From the NCBI GenBank assembly GCA_902781515.1, contig CACZJU010000020.1, positions 1-35,915 on the forward strand: DNA of 35,915 nt, given 5' to 3'. The translations under genes were made by a program, and so were the position numbers. The notes under the pieces are model-generated. The model was not told the DNA's origin. It saw nothing but the letters and a program-made list of their open reading frames with translations, and did not search any database. This document shows positions 17,108 through 26,462 of the stretch, piece after piece. The stretch's first letter is position 1. Each line of letters opens with the position of its first letter. The stretch comes from an uncultured Bacteroidales bacterium (GTDB lineage Bacteria > Bacteroidota > Bacteroidia > Bacteroidales > Bacteroidaceae).

Positions 17108-17887
17108 ATGAAAGCACCTCAACTCAAATATTACAACTTAGGAACCGACGTGGTGGCGTTCAGCACTACACGTCAAGGAGGTTACGGCACAGGAAACTAT
17201 GCAGAGTTCAACATCACTCACTATTGCGGTGATGACCCAATGGCTGTAAAGCAAAACCGCAAGGCTTTATGCAATGTATTAGGCATTGAAGACGATCATC
17301 TTATTCTTCCTCGACAGACGCACCAAACAAACATCCGTCAGATTGATGAAGCGTTTCTTGCCCTTCCCGAAACTGAGCGCAACGAGATATTGGAAGGCGT
17401 AGATGCCGTAGTAACAAACCTGTCAGGTGTATGCATCGGAGTTTCCACAGCAGACTGCATTCCCATCCTTCTACACGACCCTGTTCACCATGTTGTAGCT
17501 GCCGTTCATGCCGGCTGGCGCGGCACAGTTGCACGTATCATTGAAAAGACCATAAAGACGATGAGCGAAAATTACGATTCAAAGCCAAATGATATGGTGG
17601 CACAGATAGGTCCAGGCATCAGTCTCGATAGTTTTGAAGTAGGTGATGAAGTCTATGACGCTTTCCGAGAAGCGAACTTCGATATGTCTCTCATCAGCAA
17701 GAGATATGAGAAATGGCACCTTGACCTGCCCGAATGCAACCGCCTTCAGTTGCTTTCCTGCGGAATACCATCCCCCAATATTGCCGTCTCAACCTTCTGC
17801 ACCTATCAAAACCCAGACACTTTCTTCTCCGCCCGTCGCCTCACTATCCACTCCGGCCGCATCTTCACCGGCCTCCTACTAACATAA
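17108..17887 (+). CDS. pgeF: Peptidoglycan editing factor PgeF (YfiH/laccase-domain family)
   Basis: This 259-residue protein belongs to the former multicopper-polyphenol-oxidase/YfiH family. Members include the cytoplasmic factor PgeF, which limits mis-incorporation into peptidoglycan precursors, and purine nucleoside enzymes. The zinc-site residues are visible: His72 in RQTHQTNI, Cys117 in STADCIPIL and His134 in VHAGWRGT. The ATG at 17108 is preferred to the TTG at 17099 because it gives the family-like start and because the TTG lies inside a -7 box. It ends just before a strong hairpin shared with the convergent frdB gene. Confidence 0.92.
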   Translation: MKAPQLKYYNLGTDVVAFSTTRQGGYGTGNYAEFNITHYCGDDPMAVKQNRKALCNVLGIEDDHLILPRQTHQTNIRQIDEAFLALPETERNEILEGVDAVVTNLSGVCIGVSTADCIPILLHDPVHHVVAAVHAGWRGTVARIIEKTIKTMSENYDSKPNDMVAQIGPGISLDSFEVGDEVYDAFREANFDMSLISKRYEKWHLDLPECNRLQLLSCGIPSPNIAVSTFCTYQNPDTFFSARRLTIHSGRIFTGLLLT

Positions 17888-17896
17888 TATAAAAAT

Positions 17897-17930
17897 GAAA
17901 GCACCGCAGAGGGTATTCCGCGGTGCTTTC
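17897..17930. terminator. Bidirectional hairpin terminator between pgeF and frdB
   Basis: GAAAGCACCGC (17897-17907) pairs perfectly with GCGGTGCTTTC (17920-17930), an 11-bp stem with a 12-base loop. A-rich sequence lies on the left, with CTTTCTTAAA on the right. It sits between two convergent genes and could end both transcripts. Confidence 0.85.
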
Positions 17931-17945
17931 TTAAATATGCCTTCG

Positions 17946-18704
17946 TTAATCGCAAAGTTTTGCGGAGATGAACTCGCGGTTGAGACGAGCGATGTTGGCG
18001 ATGGTCTCGTTCTTTGGGCAAACGGCCTCGCAGGCACGAGTGTTAGTGCAGTTGCCGAAGCCCAGTTCGTCCATCTTAGCCACCATGTTCTTAGCACGAC
18101 GAGCAGCTTCTACACGACCTTGTGGAAGGAGGGCGAGCTGGCTGACCTTCGAGCTTACGAAGAGCATGGCAGATCCGTTCTTACAAGCAGCTACGCAGGC
18201 GCCACAACCGATGCAAGAAGCACAGTCCATAGCCTCATCGGCATCCTCCTTGGGGATAAGGATGGCGTTGGCATCCTGAGCCTGACCAGTGCGGATGGTG
18301 GTATAGCCGCCAGCCTGGATAATCTTATCGAAAGCACCGCGGTCAACCATGCAGTCCTTGATGACTGGGAAGCCGGCTGAGCGCCAAGGCTCTACGGTGA
18401 TGGTGTCACCGTCCTTGAAGCGACGCATGTAGAGCTGGCATGTGGTGGCTCCGCGCTCGGTCTTACCGTGTGGTGTACCATTGATGTACAGCGAGCACAT
18501 TCCGCAGATACCCTCGCGGCAGTCGTGGTCGAACACGAAAGGCTCCTTACCCGAGGCGATGAGTTCCTCGTTCATGATGTCGAGGGCCTCGAGGAATGAG
18601 GTATCGTCGGGTATATTCTTCAATACATGGGTATCGAAGTGGCCCTTTTCTTTGGGGCCGTTCTGTTTCCAGAACTTGATGGTAACTGATATATTCTTAG
18701 CCAT
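17946..18704 (-). CDS. frdB: Fumarate reductase/succinate dehydrogenase iron-sulfur subunit
   Basis: This 252-residue subunit transfers electrons between the quinone-binding cytochrome b and the flavoprotein. The plant-type [2Fe-2S] ligands are Cys62, 67 and 70 in [10 protein letters not shown], plus Cys89. The bacterial-ferredoxin part has [14 protein letters not shown] near 161-174 and [12 protein letters not shown] near 219-229, supplying the [4Fe-4S] and [3Fe-4S] clusters. It is the last gene of frdC-frdA-frdB, 5 bases after frdA. In fermenting Bacteroidales this complex works mainly as fumarate reductase, producing succinate. Confidence 0.97.
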   Translation of the reverse strand: MAKNISVTIKFWKQNGPKEKGHFDTHVLKNIPDDTSFLEALDIMNEELIASGKEPFVFDHDCREGICGMCSLYINGTPHGKTERGATTCQLYMRRFKDGDTITVEPWRSAGFPVIKDCMVDRGAFDKIIQAGGYTTIRTGQAQDANAILIPKEDADEAMDCASCIGCGACVAACKNGSAMLFVSSKVSQLALLPQGRVEAARRAKNMVAKMDELGFGNCTNTRACEAVCPKNETIANIARLNREFISAKLCD

Positions 18705-18709
18705 GATGT

Positions 18710-20689
18710 TTAATTCTTATAGTTACGTGTTTGTACCTTGATTGCCTCATACTCCAGGGGCTCCTTGATGAGTTCGGGATCCTTGTCAGCACCCTGATAC
18801 TCCCAGCAGCCAACATAGAAGAAGTTCTTATCGTCGCGCTTAGCTTCACCTTCCTCGGTCTGGTATTCCTCGCGGAAGTGACCGCCGCAGGACTCATTAC
18901 GAGAGAGAGCATCGTGAGCCACGAGTTCACCCATTGTGAAGAAGTCGCGAAGGTGAATAGCCTTATCGAGCTCTACGTTGAGACCTTCCTTCGAGCCGGG
19001 CACGAACAGGTTGGTGTCGAACTCCTTCTGCAGTTCCTTCATCTTCTGGATACCAGTCTTAAGACCTTCGGCTGTGCGACCCATACCTACATACTCCCAC
19101 ATAATGTGTCCGAGTTCCTTATGGATAGAGTCAACAGAACGCTTACCCTTGATGTTCATAAGACGGTCGATTTCGGCCTGAACACCCTTTTCAGCCTCAG
19201 CGAACTCAGGCAGATCGGTGCTGACCTTCGGCCAGATAGCCTGGTCTGCCAAATAGTTCTGAATGGTATAAGGAAGTACAAAGTAACCGTCGGCAAGACC
19301 CTGCATAAGAGCAGAAGCACCGAGACGGTTGGCTCCGTGATCGGAGAAGTTACATTCACCAATAGCGAAGAGGCCAGGAATGCTGGTCTGCAACTCGTAG
19401 TCAACCCAAACGCCGCCCATTGTATAATGGATAGCAGGATAAATCATCATGGGCTTGTAGTACTTCACGCCGTTGATTTCGTTGGCGAGGTCGCCAGGAT
19501 ATACGTCGGTAATCTCCTCGTACATATCGAAGAGGTTGCCGTAGCGCTGCTTCATAGCATCGAGGCCCAAGCGGTTGATGGATTCAGAGAAGTCGAGGAA
19601 TACGGCAAGACCTGTGTTGTTGACACCGAAGCCCTTGTCGCAACGCTCTTTGGCTGCACGAGAGGCAACGTCGCGAGGCACGAGGTTACCAAAGGCAGGA
19701 TAGCGGCGCTCCAGATAGTAGTCGCGGTCCTCTTCGGGAATCTCCCAGCCCTGCAGTGTACCAGCCTGCAGTTTCTTGGCATCTTCCAATTTCTTGGGTA
19801 CCCAAATACGACCGTCGTTACGCAGAGACTCTGACATGAGAGTGAGCTTTGACTGCTTGTCACCGTGAACGGGGATACAGGTGGGGTGAATCTGCACATA
19901 AGCGGGGTTGGCCATATAGGCACCCTTGCGGTAGCACTGGATGGCAGCGGTGCAGTTGCAACCCATAGCGTTCGTAGAAAGGAAGTATGCGTTACCGTAA
20001 CCACCAGTGGCGATTACTACAGCATTAGCTGTGAAGCGCTCCAGCTTACCTGTTACGAGGTTCTTGGCTATGATACCACGAGCACGACCGTCAACGATTA
20101 CTACGTCCTCCATCTCGTAGCGAGTGAAGAGCTTCACCTTGCCAGTCTTCACCTGAGCAGAGAGAGAAGAGTAAGCACCCAGCAGAAGCTGCTGACCTGT
20201 CTGACCCTTGGCGTAGAATGTACGGCTTACCTGAGCACCGCCGAACGAACGGTTGGCAAGCATACCGCCGTATTCGCGAGCGAAGGGAACACCCTGTGCC
20301 ACGCACTGGTCGATGATGTTGTTAGAAACCTCTGCCAGACGATAGACGTTGGCTTCGCGTGCACGATAGTCGCCACCCTTAACAGTATCGTAGAACAGAC
20401 GATAAACAGAGTCACCGTCGTTTTGATAGTTCTTAGCAGCATTGATACCACCCTGTGCAGCGATGGAGTGTGCACGACGGGGACTGTCCTGAATGCAGAA
20501 ATTATACACATTGAAACCCATCTCGCCCAATGAGGCAGCTGCTGATGCACCAGCCAGACCTGTACCTACTACGATGACGTCGAGCTTCAGCTTATTCTTG
20601 GGGTTCACCAAACGCTGGTGTGCCTTATATTCCTTCCACTTCTCAGGCACTGGACCTGCAGGAATCTTAGAATCTATTACTTTTGCCAT
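18710..20689 (-). CDS. frdA: Fumarate reductase/succinate dehydrogenase flavoprotein subunit
   Basis: This 659-residue catalytic subunit interconverts fumarate and succinate. The FAD-binding GTGLAGAS lies at 42-49, and the FAD-attaching histidine is His74 in [16 protein letters not shown]. Substrate-site segments HPTCIPVHG and [12 protein letters not shown] are present. The C-terminus has the usual [18 protein letters not shown]. Length fits the Bacteroidota/epsilon-proteobacterial type with a type-B cytochrome partner. It lies 37 bases after frdC in a gap filled with AATTACGA-type repeats. Confidence 0.98.
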   Translation of the reverse strand: MAKVIDSKIPAGPVPEKWKEYKAHQRLVNPKNKLKLDVIVVGTGLAGASAAASLGEMGFNVYNFCIQDSPRRAHSIAAQGGINAAKNYQNDGDSVYRLFYDTVKGGDYRAREANVYRLAEVSNNIIDQCVAQGVPFAREYGGMLANRSFGGAQVSRTFYAKGQTGQQLLLGAYSSLSAQVKTGKVKLFTRYEMEDVVIVDGRARGIIAKNLVTGKLERFTANAVVIATGGYGNAYFLSTNAMGCNCTAAIQCYRKGAYMANPAYVQIHPTCIPVHGDKQSKLTLMSESLRNDGRIWVPKKLEDAKKLQAGTLQGWEIPEEDRDYYLERRYPAFGNLVPRDVASRAAKERCDKGFGVNNTGLAVFLDFSESINRLGLDAMKQRYGNLFDMYEEITDVYPGDLANEINGVKYYKPMMIYPAIHYTMGGVWVDYELQTSIPGLFAIGECNFSDHGANRLGASALMQGLADGYFVLPYTIQNYLADQAIWPKVSTDLPEFAEAEKGVQAEIDRLMNIKGKRSVDSIHKELGHIMWEYVGMGRTAEGLKTGIQKMKELQKEFDTNLFVPGSKEGLNVELDKAIHLRDFFTMGELVAHDALSRNESCGGHFREEYQTEEGEAKRDDKNFFYVGCWEYQGADKDPELIKEPLEYEAIKVQTRNYKN

Positions 20690-20697
20690 AATGTTTT

Positions 20698-20726
20698 AAT
20701 TACGATTTAGGAATTACGAATTACGA
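20698..20726. repeat. Low-complexity repeat in the frdC-frdA gap
   Basis: Overlapping AATTACGA/AATTACGATTTAGG words fill the gap. It resembles the short repeat words seen in other intergenic gaps of this window. Confidence 0.6.
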
Positions 20727-21416
20727 TTAAGCAGCGCAGCAGAGGCTGGGAGCGCAACCGAAAGCGAAGGCCAGCACTACTGCAAGGAACATGAGCACCA
20801 GAAGGGTCACATAGATGCAACCGATAACACGCCAGCGGCAGAACCATATCTTACCGCTCCAACCCAGTGTCTGCAGAGCCGACCAGAAACCATGTGTCAG
20901 GTGGAACCACAGGGCACAGAGCCAGATGATGTACAATACAACATAGACAGGACAAGAGAATGTCTCGACAATCCAGCCGAAACCATCGGTGGGTGAGCAG
21001 GTAAGGCCTTCCCAGCCCATCAGTTCGGCAAACATCATGTTGTACCAGAAGTTAAACAAATGAAGGCATAGACCCAGGCACACGATAATGCCCAACACCA
21101 GCATGTTCTGGCTTGCCCACTCCACCTTTTCAGGCTTGTCGGTCACAGCATAACTGCTGGCTCCGCGAGCACGACGGTTCTGAATCGTCAACACGAAGGC
21201 ATAAACGATGTGCAGAACAGCCAGGAAAGCCAGTCCCAAGGTTGCAGCAACAGCATACCAGTTGGCACCAAGCAGTTCACAAATCGTGTTGTAGGCATCC
21301 TTCGAGAAAAGGGCCGCCACGTTCATGCTACCATGAAACGTCAGGAACAGGATAAGTGCCAAGCCGGTAACGGACATGATTACTTTCCTGCCGATTGATG
21401 AATTAGTTAACCACAT
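20727..21416 (-). CDS. frdC: Fumarate reductase/succinate dehydrogenase cytochrome b subunit
   Basis: This 229-residue inner-membrane anchor has five hydrophobic segments and belongs to the single-subunit type-B (di-heme) group. Candidate heme-ligand histidines inside the membrane segments are His28, His69, His119 and His172/175 (WFHLTHGFWSA). It anchors FrdAB and exchanges electrons with menaquinone in the family. It is the first gene of the unit and has the best promoter in the window upstream. Confidence 0.95.
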   Translation of the reverse strand: MWLTNSSIGRKVIMSVTGLALILFLTFHGSMNVAALFSKDAYNTICELLGANWYAVAATLGLAFLAVLHIVYAFVLTIQNRRARGASSYAVTDKPEKVEWASQNMLVLGIIVCLGLCLHLFNFWYNMMFAELMGWEGLTCSPTDGFGWIVETFSCPVYVVLYIIWLCALWFHLTHGFWSALQTLGWSGKIWFCRWRVIGCIYVTLLVLMFLAVVLAFAFGCAPSLCCAA

Positions 21417-21482
21417 AGAATTTAGGATTGATTAAAGTTGTTAATAATTTGTTGTTACTTAGTTTTGGGTATTAGAATGGCG

Positions 21483-21514
21483 CAAATTTAAGATTTTTTT
21501 ACCATTCTCACAAA
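21483..21514 (-). promoter_or_regulatory. Bacteroidales-type promoter for frdCAB
   Basis: On the minus strand TTTG (21514-21511) precedes TAAATTTG (21490-21483) by 20 bases, a close fit to the housekeeping consensus. The leader to the frdC ATG at 21416 would be about 60 bases. Confidence 0.75.
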
Positions 21515-21631
21515 CATTTCAGCCAAAAGCTACGCTGTAAATAGGTAAAATTAGTATTGACAAGACAGCAGGTTATCATACCTTACATTAAAATATGCAC
21601 GCGTAAGAGGGGAATTGTCAAGGAAAATCAC

Positions 21632-21639
21632 TACATTTG
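21632..21639 (+). promoter_or_regulatory. Candidate -7 box for the mnmG unit
   Basis: TACATTTG matches TAnnTTTG and lies 22 bases before the mnmG ATG at 21662. A TTG occurs at 21615-21617, but the spacing is short, so the -33 element is doubtful. Confidence 0.5.
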
Positions 21640-21661
21640 CAGTGGAATCCAAAAGACAACG

Positions 21662-23548
21662 ATGAAGGAACATTACGACGTCGTAGTGGTGGGAGCAGGC
21701 CATGCAGGTTGCGAGGCGGCTTGCGCGGCAGCACAGATGGGCGCACAGACGCTGCTCATCACTATGGACATGAACAAGATAGCACAGATGTCGTGCAATC
21801 CCGCAGTTGGCGGCATTGCGAAGGGACAGATTGTGCGTGAGATCGACGCACTGGGAGGACACATGGCACAGGTTACTGATGCAACAACGCTTCAGTTCCG
21901 AATGCTTAACCGCTCGAAGGGACCTGCTATGTGGAGTCCACGTGCCCAATGTGACAGAGGTCGCTTTATCTGGGCTTGGCGTCAGATGGTGGAGAACCAA
22001 CCCAACCTCTCAATCTGGCAGGACCAGGTAAAGGAACTGCTGGTCGAAGGAGGAAGAGTGGCTGGCGTCGAAACCTACCTGGGAGTGACATTTACTGCTC
22101 GCTGCGTAATCATAACGGCAGGAACATTTCTCAATGGACTGATGCACATTGGGCGCACAAAGTTGGCAGGCGGACGCTGTGCCGAACCGCCCTCGCTACG
22201 CCTTTCTGAAAGTATAGCACAGCATGGCATTACTGTTGGGCGAATGAAGACAGGAACACCTGTACGCATAGACGGGCGCTCGGTTCACTTCGACGAAATG
22301 ACCTTGCAACCAGGCGACACAGACTTCCATAGATTCAGTTATCTCAACCCCCTCCCAACCTCCCCGAGGGGAGGAGAAAACACTCTCCCTTGCTACATAA
22401 CATATACGAACCCTGCTGTACACGAACGCTTACGTCAAGGTCTGCCCGACTCCCCACTTTTCAACGGACAGATTCAGTCGATAGGTCCTCGCTATTGTCC
22501 AAGCATCGAGACAAAACTCGTGACCTTTGCCGACAAAGACCAGCACCAACTGTTCCTCGAACCCGAAGGACTGCACACACAGGAGTATTACCTAAACGGA
22601 TTTTCATCATCACTGCCCATAGACGTACAACTTGAGGCTCTGCGCCTTATCCCAGCCTTCCGCGACCTAAAGGTCTATCGTCCTGGTTACGCCATAGAAT
22701 ACGACTACTTCGACCCTACCCTGCTCCACCACACGTTGGAGAGTAAGCGAGTGGAAGGACTCTTCCTTGCAGGACAAGTCAACGGTACCACAGGTTACGA
22801 GGAAGCAGCCGGTCAGGGACTGGTAGCAGGCGTGAATGCAGCTCTTAAATGTAGCGGAGGCGGCGAGTTCGTAATGCATCGTGACGAGAGCTACATCGGA
22901 GTGCTTATCGATGACCTTGTGACGAAAGGTGTAGATGAGCCCTATCGAATGTTCACCAGTCGTGCCGAGTTCCGCATCCTGCTTCGTCAGGACGATGCCG
23001 ATGCACGTCTAACTCCACGCGCCTACGAATTAGGACTCGCTACTGCAGAGCGCTACCACCATTGGACAGAGAAGCGCGATGAAATTGAGCGAATCCTTAC
23101 CTTCTGTCAAGATTTTTCAGTAAAGGCAGCACTCATCAATCCACATCTGGAGGCTATAGGCAGCACACCACTGGCAAAAGGATGTAAACTTATCGACCTT
23201 ATCACACGTCCAGGCATCACGTTTGACAACCTCTCCCCCGCCCTTTCACGTTTAAGAGAAACGCTCAACGTCACACCAAATCGTCGTGAGGAGATAGCAG
23301 AGGCTGCTGAGATACAAATCAAGTACAAAGGCTACATCGAGCGCGAACGCCAGATGGCTGAGAAGATGCAACGGTTGGAGAACCTACACATTAGGGGGCG
23401 CTTCCACTATGAGGAGATTCAGTCGCTCTCAACCGAGGCTCGACAGAAGCTGGCACACATCGACCCAGAGACCCTCGCCCAAGCCAGTCGCATACCAGGA
23501 GTCTCACCCAGCGATGTCAACGTCCTGCTCGTTCTTCTCGGTCGTTAG
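21662..23548 (+). CDS. mnmG: tRNA uridine-5-carboxymethylaminomethyl modification enzyme MnmG (GidA)
   Basis: With MnmE, MnmG makes the cmnm5 modification at wobble uridine 34 of some tRNAs. The 628-residue protein has the FAD-binding VVVVGAGHAGCEAA near the N-terminus, the CNPAVGGIAKGQ segment, GPRYCPSIE, and the C-terminal IKYKGYIERE region. The frame is open 105 bases upstream, but the ATG at 21662 gives the universal start. Residues about 228-242 (LNPLPTSPRGGENTL) replace the normal variable linker before PCYITYTN. They are encoded by a G/C palindromic repeat inserted in frame, with conserved sequence resuming on both sides, so the enzyme is probably active. Confidence 0.97.
   Translation: MKEHYDVVVVGAGHAGCEAACAAAQMGAQTLLITMDMNKIAQMSCNPAVGGIAKGQIVREIDALGGHMAQVTDATTLQFRMLNRSKGPAMWSPRAQCDRGRFIWAWRQMVENQPNLSIWQDQVKELLVEGGRVAGVETYLGVTFTARCVIITAGTFLNGLMHIGRTKLAGGRCAEPPSLRLSESIAQHGITVGRMKTGTPVRIDGRSVHFDEMTLQPGDTDFHRFSYLNPLPTSPRGGENTLPCYITYTNPAVHERLRQGLPDSPLFNGQIQSIGPRYCPSIETKLVTFADKDQHQLFLEPEGLHTQEYYLNGFSSSLPIDVQLEALRLIPAFRDLKVYRPGYAIEYDYFDPTLLHHTLESKRVEGLFLAGQVNGTTGYEEAAGQGLVAGVNAALKCSGGGEFVMHRDESYIGVLIDDLVTKGVDEPYRMFTSRAEFRILLRQDDADARLTPRAYELGLATAERYHHWTEKRDEIERILTFCQDFSVKAALINPHLEAIGSTPLAKGCKLIDLITRPGITFDNLSPALSRLRETLNVTPNRREEIAEAAEIQIKYKGYIERERQMAEKMQRLENLHIRGRFHYEEIQSLSTEARQKLAHIDPETLAQASRIPGVSPSDVNVLLVLLGR
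22345..22385 (+). repeat. REPIN-like element, copy E, in frame inside mnmG
   Basis: A C-rich head (22348-22355) precedes CCTCCCC-GA-GGGGAGG at 22359-22374. It is read on its own strand as NPLPTSPRGGE. Unlike the copies in wbqC, this one is single. Confidence 0.8.
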
Positions 23549-23562
23549 TTTCACGTGAAACA
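23547..23562. promoter_or_regulatory. Candidate parS site (ParB-binding centromere)
   Basis: The 16 bases AGTTTCACGTGAAACA match the near-universal chromosomal parS consensus TGTTTCACGTGAAACA at 15 of 16 positions. The inner 14 bases (23548-23561) form a perfect palindrome. It overlaps the last two bases of the mnmG stop codon. Under equal base use, a match this good is expected about 0.0004 times in a window this size. ParB binding is inferred. Confidence 0.8.
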
Positions 23563-23567
23563 ACATA

Positions 23568-23603
23568 TATTTCTTAATTCTTAACTCTTAATTCCTAATT
23601 AAA
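23568..23603. repeat. TTAATTCTTAA-type low-complexity repeat before apt
   Basis: Repeated TTCTTAA/CTCTTAA/TTCCTAA words fill the gap between the parS-like site and apt. They are the reverse complement type of the AATTAAGA words at 32745-32782. Confidence 0.65.
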
Positions 23604-23607
23604 CAAC

Positions 23608-24138
23608 ATGAACAACCCTATCTTACTTCAAAACCTACGCAATATACCCGACTTCCCAATCAAGGGTATTCAGTTCAAGGACGTCAGCACACTCTTCAAG
23701 AACGCCGAGTGTCTGCGCATCATGGTGGACGAACTGTATGAAATATACAAGGACAAAGGTATTACCAAAGTTGTAGGCATAGAGAGTCGAGGTTTCATAG
23801 TAGGCGCAGCTCTCGCACTGCGTCTTGGTGCTGGCTTCGTCATGTGTCGCAAACCTGGTAAGTTGCCTGCCGAAACTCGTCAGGCTAGCTATATGAAGGA
23901 ATATGGCAAGGACACTATCGAGATTCACTCTGATGCCATTACTGAGGACGACGTCGTACTGCTTCACGATGACCTACTGGCTACCGGTGGATCCATGAAG
24001 GCTGCCTATGGATTGGTGAAAGAATTCAACCCCAAGAAGACATACATAAACTTCATCATCGAGCTTACCATAGAGGGACTGAACGGTCGCGAAGTGTTCG
24101 ACGATGACACCGAAATCACCACTCTCATCACCATCTAA
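23608..24138 (+). CDS. apt: Adenine phosphoribosyltransferase
   Basis: Apt salvages adenine to AMP using PRPP. The 176-residue protein has the usual N-terminal IPDFPIKGIQFKDVSTLF, the SRGFIVGAALAL segment, and the PRPP-binding loop VVLLHDDLLATGGSMKAA near residues 113-130. Length is normal. It lies 59 bases after mnmG and 35 bases before uvrC on the same strand, consistent with one transcript, though the parS-like site and repeats lie in the gap. Confidence 0.97.
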   Translation: MNNPILLQNLRNIPDFPIKGIQFKDVSTLFKNAECLRIMVDELYEIYKDKGITKVVGIESRGFIVGAALALRLGAGFVMCRKPGKLPAETRQASYMKEYGKDTIEIHSDAITEDDVVLLHDDLLATGGSMKAAYGLVKEFNPKKTYINFIIELTIEGLNGREVFDDDTEITTLITI

Positions 24139-24173
24139 TACTTCGGATTCACAGGCTCCATTAGCTCCATCAA

Positions 24174-26000
24174 ATGACAGAGGAAGTAAAACAGCACCTA
24201 AAAGGCATTGTTAGCAACCTGCCCGACCTGCCTGGCTGTTACCAGTATCTCGACGATACGGGAACCATCATTTATGTGGGAAAGGCAAAGCGGCTGAAGC
24301 GGCGCGTATCGTCATATTTTCAGAAGGAGCACCAGAGTCTGAAGACAGCGCACCTTGTCGAGAATATCCGCGACATAAAGTATATTGTCGTTAACACCGA
24401 AGAGGACGCCCTGCTACTTGAGAACAACCTCATAAAGCAGTGGAATCCCAAATACAACATTCTGCTGAAGGACGGTAAGACCTATCCCAGCATTGTTGTC
24501 ACAAACGAATACTTTCCACGCATCTTCCAGACACGAAAGATAAACAAAAGATTTGGCACATACTTCGGTCCTTATAGCCACGTGCCAACGATGTACATGT
24601 TGCTCGAACTCATTCAGAATCTCTATCCACTACGACGCTGCAAAATGCCAATAACAGCAGAAGGCGTAGCCGCCGGACGCTATCGCGAATGCCTCGACTA
24701 CCACATCCACAATTGCGCAGGAATGTGCATAGGGAAAGTCAGCCACGAGGAGTATATGCGTTGGATTGAGGAAGCCAAACAGATACTGAAAGGCAATACT
24801 CGCGAACTAGAGCAACAACTGCGCGACGAGATGATGCGCCTGGCAACAGAACTTCGCTTTGAAGAGGCAGAGCAACTGAAACGCAAATACCTGCTACTCG
24901 AGAATTACAGGAGCAAAAGCGAGGTTGTGAGCAACACAGTCAACAACGTAGATGTTTACAACATCGAAGCAGGCGAAAAAGAAGCCTACGTAAACTATCT
25001 CCACGTAGTAAATGGTTGCATTACACAGGCTTTCACCTTCGAAATACGTAAACGCTTGGATGAGACACCAGAAGAGTTACTTGTGTTAGGTGTTGGTGAA
25101 ATGCGAAAGCGCTATCCAAGTGATAGTAAGGAAGTTATCATACCGTTCCCCGTGGAACTATCACTCGAAGGTGTGGAACTAACAGTACCTCAAAGGGGCG
25201 ATAAGAAAAAGCTCCTTGAACTCTCACGCCTTAATGTCCTGCAGTATAAGAAGGACCGCTTGAACCAAGCCGATAAACTGAACCCAGAGCAGAAAGGTGT
25301 ACGACTAATGAAGGAACTGCAGACTCTATTAGGTATGGAACGTATGCCTATGACAATAGAATGTTTCGACAATTCAAACAGTCAGGGAACTGATGCTGTA
25401 GCTGGTTGCGTAGTATTTCGTATGGGCAAACCGTCGAAGAAAGACTACCGTAAATATATAATAAAGACTGTACAGGGGCCTGACGATTATGCCTCTATGC
25501 AGGAGGTGGTTCGTCGTCGATATACTCGTATGATAGAGGAACAGAATGCCCTACCCGACTTAATTATCACTGATGGTGGTCGTGGACAAATGGAGGTTGT
25601 TCGAAAGGTTGTTGAAGACGAGTTACACTTGCAGATTCCCATTGCTGGATTGGCAAAAGACGACCGTCATCGTACCCACGAACTGCTCTATGGATTCCCT
25701 CCACAGGTCATAGGGTTAAAGGTTGATTCACCCATGTTTCGATTACTCACACAGATTCAGGACGAGGTTCACCGCTATGCTATCACCTTCCATCGTGAGA
25801 AGCGCAGTAAACATCAGGTGGCATCAGAATTGGATGAAATCAAGGGTATTGGACCACGTACACGGGAGCTTTTGATTAAACATTTCCGTAGCGTAAAGCG
25901 CATTCGCGAGGCTTCACTTGAAGTGTTAAGTGAAGTTATAGGCGTTAATAAAGCTAAAATTCTGTATGATGCACTTGCGCGTAACCAAGAAAATACGTAA
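24174..26000 (+). CDS. uvrC: Excinuclease ABC subunit C
   Basis: UvrC makes both incisions in nucleotide excision repair after UvrAB finds a lesion. The 608-residue protein has the N-terminal GIY-YIG nuclease (PGCYQYLDDTGTIIYVGKAKRLKRRVSSYF), a UVR motif with the RFEEAEQLKRKY segment near 225-240, and the RNase H-like domain with ECFDNSNSQGTDAVAGCVVF and ITDGGRGQMEVV. Helix-hairpin-helix repeats close the protein (IKGIGPRTRELLIKHF). No truncation is seen. It ends 9 bases before dtd. Confidence 0.98.
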   Translation: MTEEVKQHLKGIVSNLPDLPGCYQYLDDTGTIIYVGKAKRLKRRVSSYFQKEHQSLKTAHLVENIRDIKYIVVNTEEDALLLENNLIKQWNPKYNILLKDGKTYPSIVVTNEYFPRIFQTRKINKRFGTYFGPYSHVPTMYMLLELIQNLYPLRRCKMPITAEGVAAGRYRECLDYHIHNCAGMCIGKVSHEEYMRWIEEAKQILKGNTRELEQQLRDEMMRLATELRFEEAEQLKRKYLLLENYRSKSEVVSNTVNNVDVYNIEAGEKEAYVNYLHVVNGCITQAFTFEIRKRLDETPEELLVLGVGEMRKRYPSDSKEVIIPFPVELSLEGVELTVPQRGDKKKLLELSRLNVLQYKKDRLNQADKLNPEQKGVRLMKELQTLLGMERMPMTIECFDNSNSQGTDAVAGCVVFRMGKPSKKDYRKYIIKTVQGPDDYASMQEVVRRRYTRMIEEQNALPDLIITDGGRGQMEVVRKVVEDELHLQIPIAGLAKDDRHRTHELLYGFPPQVIGLKVDSPMFRLLTQIQDEVHRYAITFHREKRSKHQVASELDEIKGIGPRTRELLIKHFRSVKRIREASLEVLSEVIGVNKAKILYDALARNQENT

Positions 26001-26009
26001 TTTCGCACA

Positions 26010-26462
26010 ATGAGAGTCGTAATTCAACGCGTAAAGGAGGCAAGTGTAACCATCAACGGACACACAAAAAGCCAAATCAAAGGGGGTATGCTCATACTCC
26101 TCGGCATAGAAGATGCAGACTCTCACGAGGACATTGAATGGCTCTGTCGCAAAATAGTTGCATTACGTATATTCGATGATGCGGACGGGGTGATGAATCG
26201 CAGTATTTTAGAAGCTGGAGGCGATATTATAGTAGTAAGTCAATTTACTCTATATGCTAGCACGAAGAAGGGAAACCGTCCCAGTTACATCCGTGCTGCA
26301 CGTCCAGAGACAGCCATACCACTATACGAAACATTCTGTCAGCACCTCACTACCCTACTCGGAAAACCCATCGGAACGGGCGAATTTGGAGCCGATATGA
26401 AGGTTTCTATCCTTAACGACGGTCCTGTCACCATCTGTATCGATACCAAAAATAAAGAATAA
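26010..26462 (+). CDS. dtd: D-aminoacyl-tRNA deacylase
   Basis: DTD frees tRNA mischarged with D-amino acids or glycine. The 150-residue protein has the active-site segment VVSQFTLYASTKKGNRPSY and the cross-subunit motif NDGPVTICID near 137-146. Length is normal. Just upstream, TAATTTCG (25998-26005) is one mismatch from a -7 box and overlaps the uvrC stop, so a secondary internal promoter is possible but weak. The next gene begins on the base after its stop codon. Confidence 0.97.
   Translation: MRVVIQRVKEASVTINGHTKSQIKGGMLILLGIEDADSHEDIEWLCRKIVALRIFDDADGVMNRSILEAGGDIIVVSQFTLYASTKKGNRPSYIRAARPETAIPLYETFCQHLTTLLGKPIGTGEFGADMKVSILNDGPVTICIDTKNKE

Noticed and set aside
18731-19834. 367-codon open frame on the plus strand opposite frdA
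   Set aside because: Antisense to a full-length, well-conserved frdA; no domain or start context supports it.
22345-22385. mnmG as a pseudogene disrupted by a repeat
   Set aside because: The reading frame stays open and conserved motifs continue on both sides, so the insertion is tolerated.
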